Positions 1 through 5,281 of a DNA stretch of 8,376 nt are shown in pieces (the stretch's first letter is position 1; each line of letters begins with the position of its first letter). Location of the stretch: the NCBI GenBank assembly GCA_012026855.1, contig VEOV01000102.1:1-8376 (forward strand). The letters run 5' to 3'. The DNA comes from Geobacter sp. (lineage in GTDB: Bacteria; Desulfobacterota; Desulfuromonadia; Geobacterales; DSM-12255). The notes beneath the pieces were generated by a model that saw nothing but the letters and a program-made list of their open reading frames with translations, had not been told where the DNA came from and did not search any database. The position numbers and the translations under genes are program-made.

Positions 1-1270
1 CAACCCTGCCCCGGTCATGGACCCACTCCCAGTCACCACCTTTCGTCAACAGGCGGAACTCGGCCTCGTAGGCGGCAGCAGTTCCGTCAAGATGCTCCTT
101 GACCGCATCCTTTACCAGCTGCCAGTCATCCGGGTGAATCAGATTTCGCCGGTCAGTCACGGTGGAGCCGAGTTCATCATGGGTATAGCCGAGCATCTCG
201 GCAAAGCGACGGCTGTAGGTGGCCGCACCAGCAGCAATGTCCCAGTCCCAGAAGCCGTCGTTGCTCCCCTCCAGAACCAGATTAAGACGCTCTTCCCGCT
301 CTCGAAGCGCCTCTTCGGCATTGATGCGGCGTTCCTCGCGGCTGAAGTTGTCTATGGCAAAGGAGATGTTTTCTGACATTTCCAGCAGAAGTCCGAGCTT
401 GTCAGCATCGAAATAATTCATCTGCTCGGAATAAACCTTGAAGACCCCGACCGGGCGACTCTCCTGTTGCAGCGGGAATGTAGCAGAAGCGCGGATACCG
501 TTCTCACGGGCAACTTCCCACCAGGGAGCAGTAATAGGATCTGTCAGAAAATCGTTGCAGACATACGGCTCACCATTACGCAGAGCTACTCCGGTTGGGC
601 CTCGCCCCACCTCAAGATCGATATCAGTGGACACAATGGCTGCTTCCAGGTACTTACCGGCACTGCCGCAAAAAGCAACTGTCCTGGCAAGACCGGTTTC
701 CTCATCAATCAATCTTATGGCAGCGAGGCAGAACTTGCCGTAATTCACCGCCACATCACATATCTCCCGAAAAAGGTCTTCACGCTTTCGGGCATACATG
801 ATTGCCCGGGTGGTATTACTCAGCGCCTCATAGAGATTGCTGATCGTCCGCAGATTTGATTCAGACTCACGCAGGGACTGCTCTACATTACGGTTTTTCT
901 CCAGTGTCTCAATCATGGCATTGAAGGCGGTGGAAAATGCTCCCATGCAGTCGAGCCGCTGACTGAAATCACCGGCGGCAATCTGATCGACCTGCCTGGC
1001 AAGGTGGCTGAGTGATGCGTGCAGTTGTTTGAATGGTGCTACCAGGTGATTGTCATTGGGAGGGGGGAAAGCCAGGTTGCCGGCAGCCAGAGCTTCGATG
1101 AATGGTGTCGCCTCGTTGGACAGCTGTATCAGCTTGTTTACTTCACGGCAGAGTTCCACAACAGCAGGATCGGCACAACCGTCGAACAGCACCGGCTCGA
1201 CATGCCCGCCACGCTGTAATCTGACCAACTGCTCGCGCAGTCTGCAAAGAATATTATCGCCAGCATCCAT
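1..1270 (-). CDS. Soluble HAMP-like/GAF/PAS sensory protein, C-terminus off the left edge
   Basis: I translated 423 codons from the minus strand; the frame stays open to the window edge. Seen: no signal peptide or membrane segment. Residues about 54-125 form a HAMP-like helical region (AAGNL near 62-66, then a second half with VDQIAAGDFSQRLD at 94-107). A charged, probably coiled linker follows (122-150). A GAF domain covers about 150-308 (GKFCLAAIRLID, GVALRNGEPYVCNDF, and a C-terminal helix with LLEMSENISFAIDNF). A PAS_3-type domain starts near 328 (LVLEGSNDGFWDWD, MLGYTHDEL, IHPDDW, WEWVHDRGRV). The start is well fixed: an in-frame TAG lies five codons upstream, and a GGGG purine run sits about 8 nt before the ATG. 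In related Geobacter proteins this arrangement precedes GGDEF/EAL or histidine-kinase output domains, so cyclic-di-GMP turnover is likely, but the output domain is not visible here. The cytoplasmic location is inferred. Confidence 0.85.
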   Translation of the reverse strand, partial: MDAGDNILCRLREQLVRLQRGGHVEPVLFDGCADPAVVELCREVNKLIQLSNEATPFIEALAAGNLAFPPPNDNHLVAPFKQLHASLSHLARQVDQIAAGDFSQRLDCMGAFSTAFNAMIETLEKNRNVEQSLRESESNLRTISNLYEALSNTTRAIMYARKREDLFREICDVAVNYGKFCLAAIRLIDEETGLARTVAFCGSAGKYLEAAIVSTDIDLEVGRGPTGVALRNGEPYVCNDFLTDPITAPWWEVARENGIRASATFPLQQESRPVGVFKVYSEQMNYFDADKLGLLLEMSENISFAIDNFSREERRINAEEALREREERLNLVLEGSNDGFWDWDIAAGAATYSRRFAEMLGYTHDELGSTVTDRRNLIHPDDWQLVKDAVKEHLDGTAAAYEAEFRLLTKGGDWEWVHDRGRV

Positions 1271-1384
1271 CTGATAGCCCCACTATGTCAGTTCCTGCTG
1301 ACGGCTTCAGACCGATTCACACGCGTCTAACCGCCATCCGGATCATATCTGCAGCAAGCACAGCCCCATGGCACTGCCTGTCAA
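1271..1384. other. Gap between the DUF151 gene and the sensor gene
   Basis: This 114-bp stretch has no ORF. It holds the candidate sigma-54 site and a weak 5-bp hairpin (1287-1302) near the sensor start. No intrinsic terminator for the miaB unit is visible, so some read-through into the sensor gene is possible. Confidence 0.5.
1353..1368 (-). promoter_or_regulatory. Candidate sigma-54 (-24/-12) promoter for the sensor gene
   Basis: Read on the minus strand, the site is TGGGGC, 5 nt, then TTGCT. This keeps the invariant GG-N10-GC spacing of RpoN promoters (consensus TGGCAC-N5-TTGCW); the -12 half is perfect and the -24 half matches 4 of 6. Transcription would begin near 1342, giving a 5' leader of about 70 nt before the sensor ATG at 1270. 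The site lies in the only non-coding gap upstream of that gene. No enhancer-binding-protein site was identified. This is inference from one motif. Confidence 0.4.
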
Positions 1385-1894
1385 CTACATGGGATACTTC
1401 CCCATATCTTCCGGGCTCATTTTTTCAAGCATCTCCAGAAGCCGCTTGCCTTCGGCAAGGTCGACATCCGGGTCGCCACTCTGATCCACCAGCGAAGAGC
1501 TGGCCAGCGCCGCTTCCGAAATTCCCACCGGAAGTTTGAATCTGATGGCCGCCAGGATTGCCGTCACCAGCCCTACCCTGATACAGAGTGGTCCGGATTC
1601 CCCTTCCAGGCAGACATCGGCCTTATAGCCATCCTTGGCAGTACCATCGATGAGAACATTGGCAACCCGGCAGCCGACGGCATCGAGGACGGCATCCAGG
1701 AGATCCTTTTTTTCACCTTTGCCGGACAGCCTGGTGGTGACCAGCTCGGCAGTAATGGAGAGGACATCCCCCATCTCCAGCCAGAGCGGGAAAGTACTCT
1801 CTTCCGCTTCATCCTTGAAAAGAGCCAGCGGCTGCAATGCATCTACCGTAAAACCGACAATATTCAAAAATCTGAATCCGGGATATTCGCTCAT
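1385..1894 (-). CDS. Divergent DUF151 / bifunctional-nuclease-family protein
   Basis: The 169-residue protein resembles the DUF151 (BFN, PF02577) fold, but weakly. FPLWLEMGD (36-44) stands where the family has LPIWIG-E. A helix follows (45-57), then KKDLLDAVLDAVGCRVANVLI (62-82) matches the family's RPLTHDLL...LGA.V..V.I segment, and IRVGLVTAILAAIRFKLPV (105-123) matches the D.RPSDAIALA.R...PI segment. The acidic and RPSD residues of that last motif are missing here, so nuclease activity is doubtful. The tail (about 138-169) is acidic and helical, and no UVR motif is seen. The start codon overlaps the miaB stop as ATGA (1891-1894), which implies translational coupling; a GGAAG lies just upstream inside miaB. 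The function is unknown. Family membership is fairly likely; a role linked to tRNA modification is only suggested by position. Confidence 0.7.
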   Translation of the reverse strand: MSEYPGFRFLNIVGFTVDALQPLALFKDEAEESTFPLWLEMGDVLSITAELVTTRLSGKGEKKDLLDAVLDAVGCRVANVLIDGTAKDGYKADVCLEGESGPLCIRVGLVTAILAAIRFKLPVGISEAALASSSLVDQSGDPDVDLAEGKRLLEMLEKMSPEDMGKYPM

Positions 1895-3216
1895 GAAATC
1901 ACTTCCAGTCTCCCCAGGAGCGAGTTCTGGTTATTCCTGACAATCAGGGGGAGTTGCAGACTCCCTACCAGAGCCGGATCACCAGGAAAGTTGACAACCC
2001 TGTTACCAGAGGTGCGTCCGAAAATCTGGCCCGGCATTCTCCCGGCCCCTTCAACAAGCACCTCTACCCTTTTGCCTAGCAGTACTGCCTGCAGACCACT
2101 GGTAAGCTTTTTCTGCAGTTTGAGCAGCCGGTCCAGGCGCTGGTGCTTCTCTTCCTTGGTGGCATTGTCCGGCATAAGGGCAGCTTTGGTCTCCGGCCTG
2201 GGTGAATAGACAAAAGAGTAGGAATCCGAGTAAACAACCTCTTCCATAAGGTCGAGTGTCTGCTGGAAATCGGCTTCAGTTTCACCGGGAAAGCCGACTA
2301 TGATGTCGCTGGTAACATAAATATCGGGACGCATTGCACGGAGCCTGGCGATCTTTGCCAGGTAATCCGCTCTGGTATAGCCCCGCTTCATCAACTGCAG
2401 AATACGGTCACTGCCTGCCTGGACAGGCAGGTGAATATGGGAGCAGAGCTTGTCAAGATCGGCAAAACAGTCGATCAAAGGTTTGGAGATATCTTTGGGG
2501 TGCGATGTCATGAATCTCAGCCGTGTAATACCGTCAACAGCGGCAATTGACCGTAACAGCTCTGCAAAGGCAGATCCATCACCGCTCTTTGCCATATAGG
2601 AGTTGACATTCTGGCCGAGAAGTGTGACCTCCTTTACCCCGGCTTCAACCGCAAGCCGAACCTCGGTAAGAATATCCTCCGGACTTCTGCTGACCTCCCG
2701 CCCTCTGACATAAGGGACGATGCAGTACGAACAGTAGTTGTCACAGCCCTGCATGATGGTGATAAATCTGGTGACGCCGCTGAAATCGGAGTTTTGCGGA
2801 TAGAGATCAAAGCGCTTGTCATCATCAATAAAGTCGGTCTCTGCCAGTCGTCTGCCTGATTCAGCTTCGCTGATCATCCTGGGCAAAAGATGGAGATTGT
2901 GGGTGCCGAACACAAAGCGGAGGTGGGGCACCCGCTCCAGCAGCTGTTTCCCCTCCTGTTGGGCAACACAGCCGCCAACACCGATGATCAGGTCAGGGTT
3001 CTTCTTCAGCTGCCCCTTCATGGTATGCAGGATACCGTAGATCCGCTCTTCTGCCTTTGCCCTGACTGAACAGGTATTGAGAATCACCATATCCGCATCA
3101 TCGAGTGAGTCGGTTTCTGCATAACCACAATTACGCAGCGACGCAGCAATCCTCTCGGAATCGCTGACATTCATCTGGCAACCATAGGTAAGGATGTGTA
3201 CTTTCTTTTGCATCAT
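1891..3216 (-). CDS. miaB: tRNA-2-methylthio-N6-dimethylallyladenosine synthase MiaB
   Basis: MiaB is a radical-SAM enzyme that adds a methylthio group to i6A at tRNA position 37 using two 4Fe-4S clusters. The 441 residues have the expected full length. Seen in order: the N-terminal methylthiotransferase domain with the auxiliary-cluster cysteines C13 (TYGCQMN), C49 (LNTCSVR) and C83 (GGCVAQ); the radical-SAM motif C158-x3-C162-x2-C165 (MQGCDNYCSYC) followed by VPYVRGREVSR; conserved LGQNVNSY (200-207), LPVQAGSD (263-270) and DIIVGFPGET (304-313); and a C-terminal TRAM domain (about 375-440, with GRTSGNRVVNF). The YC-SYC-IVPYVRGRE context and the TRAM sequence favour MiaB over RimO or MtaB. 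It starts with ATGATG, so 3213 is an equally possible first codon; an in-frame TAG eight codons upstream limits the start. The Shine-Dalgarno is weak (GGA). It heads a two-gene unit with the DUF151 gene. Confidence 0.97.
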   Translation of the reverse strand: MMQKKVHILTYGCQMNVSDSERIAASLRNCGYAETDSLDDADMVILNTCSVRAKAEERIYGILHTMKGQLKKNPDLIIGVGGCVAQQEGKQLLERVPHLRFVFGTHNLHLLPRMISEAESGRRLAETDFIDDDKRFDLYPQNSDFSGVTRFITIMQGCDNYCSYCIVPYVRGREVSRSPEDILTEVRLAVEAGVKEVTLLGQNVNSYMAKSGDGSAFAELLRSIAAVDGITRLRFMTSHPKDISKPLIDCFADLDKLCSHIHLPVQAGSDRILQLMKRGYTRADYLAKIARLRAMRPDIYVTSDIIVGFPGETEADFQQTLDLMEEVVYSDSYSFVYSPRPETKAALMPDNATKEEKHQRLDRLLKLQKKLTSGLQAVLLGKRVEVLVEGAGRMPGQIFGRTSGNRVVNFPGDPALVGSLQLPLIVRNNQNSLLGRLEVIS

Positions 3217-3269
3217 ATTTTTCCATGAAAACAGCTAGTTACTCTGTTTACGCAATTTTACTGAATTTG

Positions 3270-3299
3270 ATACTACGCAATGTTGTTTTAATTAGTCAA
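3270..3299 (-). promoter_or_regulatory. Candidate sigma-70 promoter for miaB
   Basis: On the minus strand there is TTGACT (3299-3294; 5 of 6 to the -35 consensus), an 18-nt spacer and TAGTAT (3275-3270; 4 of 6 to the -10). The expected start near 3263 leaves a leader of about 47 nt before the miaB ATG. The region is AT-rich, as promoters usually are, so chance matches are easier here. Confidence 0.5.
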
Positions 3300-3361
3300 C
3301 AGGAATCCCGTTATCTGCCGTGATAAGTGCTCTGCTTTGCTGCTGGCCTGGGATTTTTTAT

Positions 3362-3391
3362 TTGACAATCGGTACGAGGCAATGATATAGA
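3362..3391 (+). promoter_or_regulatory. Candidate sigma-70 promoter for rpsT
   Basis: A perfect -35 hexamer TTGACA (3362-3367) is followed after 18 nt by TATAGA (3386-3391), a 4 of 6 match to the -10. The predicted start near 3398 gives a leader of about 48 nt. Its strength and placement fit a ribosomal-protein gene that needs high expression. Confidence 0.7.
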
Positions 3392-3434
3392 ATTTCTTTC
3401 CTGAAACACTTAATCAATAAGATTCATATAAACC

Positions 3435-3440
3435 GGAGGT
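3435..3440 (+). promoter_or_regulatory. Strong Shine-Dalgarno fixing the UUG start of rpsT
   Basis: GGAGGT lies 5 nt before the TTG at 3446. No ATG or GTG lies between it and the codons for the conserved AHHKSALKR start of S20, so this site decides the unusual start codon. Confidence 0.85.
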
Positions 3441-3445
3441 GCAGT

Positions 3446-3709
3446 TTGGCTCATCACAAATCGGCTCTAAAACGTATCAAACAAAACAAGAAGAAAAATG
3501 CCCGTAACAAGCATGTTCGCTCAACCCTTAAGACTGTTATCAAAAGAGTCCGTGAAGCTGTAGAAGGTAAAGACCTCACTGCAGCCAAAGAGGCTCTGGC
3601 CGCTGCTATCCCTGTTATTGACAAGACAGCCACCAAAGGTGTCATTCACAAGACAAATGCTGCCAGAAACGTCTCAAGACTCACCAAACTCGTCAACACC
3701 CTGGGCTAA
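3446..3709 (+). CDS. rpsT: 30S ribosomal protein S20
   Basis: S20 is a primary 16S-rRNA-binding protein of the small subunit. The 87 residues match the family's usual length. Seen: the basic N-terminus AHHKSALKRIKQNKKKNARN (2-21), the long helix with HVRSTLKTVIKRVREAV, and the C-terminal GVIHKTNAARNVSRLTKLVN segment (65-84) typical of S20. The first codon is TTG, read as Met and supported by the GGAGGT 5 nt upstream. Known for the family: the E. coli rpsT gene also starts with UUG, and this codon takes part in its translational feedback by free S20, so similar control here is plausible. It is the only complete plus-strand gene in the window, is apparently monocistronic, has its own promoter and ends at a strong terminator. 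Confidence 0.98.
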   Translation: MAHHKSALKRIKQNKKKNARNKHVRSTLKTVIKRVREAVEGKDLTAAKEALAAAIPVIDKTATKGVIHKTNAARNVSRLTKLVNTLG

Positions 3710-3732
3710 GCAACAACTTACATAAGAAACTG

Positions 3733-3759
3733 AAAAGGGGTCGCCAGACCCCTTTTTTT
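3733..3759. terminator. Bidirectional intrinsic terminator between rpsT and holA
   Basis: The stem AAAAGGGGTC (3733-3742) pairs perfectly with GACCCCTTTT (3747-3756) around a GCCA loop; the T-run continues to 3759. On the plus strand this gives a GC-rich stem followed by seven Ts, 23 nt after the rpsT stop. On the minus strand the same stem is followed by four Ts, 17 nt past the holA stop, so one element can end both converging transcripts; it should be stronger for rpsT. Confidence 0.9.
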
Positions 3760-3776
3760 GCGTGCTGGTTGCGAAG

Positions 3777-4766
3777 CTACCTGCTGCAGATTCCAAAGAG
3801 CAACATTTCGAAAAGCGTTCCCTGCTTACCGCCGCTCTTGAGACCAAGATCGGTTTCATGCAGCAAGCTAAATATCCGCTGGAACTCAGTCAATCTGAAG
3901 TTCTTGGCCTGCCCCAACATCCCTTTTAGAAAATAAGGGTTTATCTTCAGCCGCTTACTGATTTCATCACTCGACGCCCTCTTCTCCTGTAGCTCGCAGA
4001 TCAGGCAGAGCTGGCGGAAGTGGCGCGCAATGGCCCCGACAAGCATATAGGGAGCATCGGCATCACGCATCAGGATTTGCAGCTGGCGTAGCGCCCGGTC
4101 CGCATCACGACCGCCAAGGGCATTGGCAAACTCAAAAACCGTATCAACTTTAGTGTCAGAAACAATCTCCCTGACGTCCTCGGCAGTCACTCTGTCCCTG
4201 CTGCCGACATAGACAATCAGTTTTTCCATCTGCGCCACCAGTTCACGCAGAACAGTACCGCAGTAGTACACCAGCAGCGCTGCGGCTTCAGCATCAAACC
4301 TCTTGCCACTCGCCACGGCTTCACGGCGGATAAAGCCGTCAAGCTGCTCTTCCTTTAACCGCTTGAACTCCACAAGAGAGTCCGATTTCTTCAGTTCAGT
4401 AAAGAATTTTCTCCGCTGGTCAATCTTGGACGCCTGAAAGATAAGGCAGCTCTGCGGGGATGGGGATGCGAGGTAGGGAAGAAGCTGCTCCAGGGTATCG
4501 GCGGTCAGCTCTTCGGCCCGCTTTACCAGGGTAACCCTGCGATCGGCAAACATCGGCAGTGTCATGGCGTTGTCGATAATCTGCTCTGCCCGGCACTCCT
4601 TGCCATAAAAAACCGTACAGTTGAAATCTCTGAAGTCAGGCGGAGAGACTTTCTCCAGCAGACGTTGCAACGCCCGCTCAAGGAGGAAATCCTCCTCGCC
4701 GAACAAAAAATAGAGGGGAGCAATCTCCCCTTTGGCAATGGATCGTTCCAGCTCGTCAGGTAACAT
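3777..4766 (-). CDS. holA: DNA polymerase III subunit delta
   Basis: Delta is the clamp-loader subunit that opens the beta sliding clamp. The 329 residues fit the family's usual length. Seen: PLYFLFGEEDFLLERAL (17-33), the characteristic first strand and helix; LPMFADRRVTLVKRAEEL (70-87), equivalent to the family's PLFS-RRVVVV segment; LKEEQLDGFIRREA (137-150) opening the lid domain; LRELVAQMEKLIVYVG (173-188); DTVFEFANALGGRDADRAL (208-226); and the collar helices around IARHFRQLCLICEL (246-259). As expected for delta, there is no Walker A motif. It lies 9 nt after lptE and is the last gene of the operon, ending just before the shared terminator. No good Shine-Dalgarno precedes the ATG, so translation is probably coupled to lptE. 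An ATG at 4776 is in another frame. Confidence 0.95.
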   Translation of the reverse strand: MLPDELERSIAKGEIAPLYFLFGEEDFLLERALQRLLEKVSPPDFRDFNCTVFYGKECRAEQIIDNAMTLPMFADRRVTLVKRAEELTADTLEQLLPYLASPSPQSCLIFQASKIDQRRKFFTELKKSDSLVEFKRLKEEQLDGFIRREAVASGKRFDAEAAALLVYYCGTVLRELVAQMEKLIVYVGSRDRVTAEDVREIVSDTKVDTVFEFANALGGRDADRALRQLQILMRDADAPYMLVGAIARHFRQLCLICELQEKRASSDEISKRLKINPYFLKGMLGQAKNFRLTEFQRIFSLLHETDLGLKSGGKQGTLFEMLLFGICSR

Positions 4767-4775
4767 GGCGGTCCA

Positions 4776-5279
4776 TCAGAATGACTGGGTCATTCTGGCA
4801 AGCAGTACTTTTGAAATGGATCTGCAGACCTCGGCAACGGCTGCATCACGGGCATTCTTCTGCAGGGCAAGATCAAGGGTGGCCGGATAGTCCTGGCTGA
4901 GGCTCTCGCCGCCTTTCCAGAGGATTTTGCCACTCTTTTTGTCAAACAGTTGGGCAGTAACGGTCATAGTAACCCGATAGAGCCCAGCCTTGTCGGCAGC
5001 TGTGTAGGCAACTGTCTCTACAACCAGCTTCTCAACCTCGCCGCTGATCATCAGATTGGCCTCTGCCGTAACCGGATGCTCACCCCTTGCCAGCAGTTCG
5101 TTAACCATGGCAAGCCGCAGTTTTGCCTCAACATCTGGCTGATAGGATCTGTTGGCAAACATGCTAACCTGGACATTGCTCCCGTCCAGCATACCGTTTT
5201 TCAGTGCAAGCGAATAGCCGCACCCGGCAAGGAGTGCGACTAAAGACAACACAATTATGGCATTGAACAGCATTTTCAC
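4776..5279 (-). CDS. lptE: LPS-assembly lipoprotein LptE
   Basis: LptE is the outer-membrane lipoprotein that plugs the LptD barrel and helps insert LPS into the outer leaflet. The 167-residue product begins with a lipoprotein signal: positive KM, a hydrophobic stretch (4-16) and the lipobox LAGC with Cys20. The residue after Cys is Gly, not Asp, consistent with outer-membrane sorting. Family features follow: CGYSL directly after the lipobox, VSMFANRSYQPDVEAKLRLA (38-57) corresponding to the LptE pattern of I.V..F.N.S..P.......L, then strands with ISGEVEKL (73-80) and LFDKKSGKILWKG (111-123). The start is GTG at 5279, 2 nt from the leuS stop; ATG at 5273 is an alternative that also keeps a full signal peptide. 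Neither has a clear Shine-Dalgarno. Confidence 0.88.
   Translation of the reverse strand: MKMLFNAIIVLSLVALLAGCGYSLALKNGMLDGSNVQVSMFANRSYQPDVEAKLRLAMVNELLARGEHPVTAEANLMISGEVEKLVVETVAYTAADKAGLYRVTMTVTAQLFDKKSGKILWKGGESLSQDYPATLDLALQKNARDAAVAEVCRSISKVLLARMTQSF
4777..4797 (-). other. Perfect 9-bp hairpin across the lptE stop codon
   Basis: CAGAATGAC (4777-4785) and GTCATTCTG (4789-4797) are perfect inverted repeats around a 3-nt loop. In the mRNA the hairpin covers the last six lptE codons and most of the stop codon, and ends 10 nt before the holA ATG. There is no T-run, so it does not look like an intrinsic terminator. It could couple or limit holA translation, or protect or process the transcript; the role is inferred. 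Confidence 0.7.
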
Positions 5280-5281
5280 AG

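Larger units (their letters stand above)
3217..3445. other. Divergent intergenic region between miaB and rpsT
   Basis: This 229-bp non-coding stretch is more AT-rich than its surroundings and holds back-to-back candidate promoters. The middle (about 3300-3360) has no convincing ORF or RNA gene. It does contain AATCCC at 3304-3309 and GGGATT followed by a T-run at 3350-3359, but the intervening loop of about 40 nt makes a terminator doubtful. An exact 8-mer, TACGCAAT, occurs twice on the miaB side (3249-3256 and 3274-3281). Confidence 0.6.

Noticed and set aside
17..859. Several plus-strand ORFs of 65-130 codons
   Set aside because: They are antisense to the GAF/PAS sensor frame, which reads continuously on the minus strand and has clear domains.
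1287..1302. Small hairpin before the sensor gene, considered as a terminator of the miaB unit
   Set aside because: The stem is only 5 bp and is not followed by a T-run.
1379..1384. Perfect TTGACA on the minus strand just after the DUF151 stop
   Set aside because: No acceptable -10 lies 16-18 nt downstream; the nearest TATGAT is 31 nt away.
2414..2431. Palindrome CCTGCCTG / CAGGCAGG inside miaB
   Set aside because: It falls on codons for the conserved LPVQAGS motif, has only a 2-nt gap between arms and is best explained by coding constraint.
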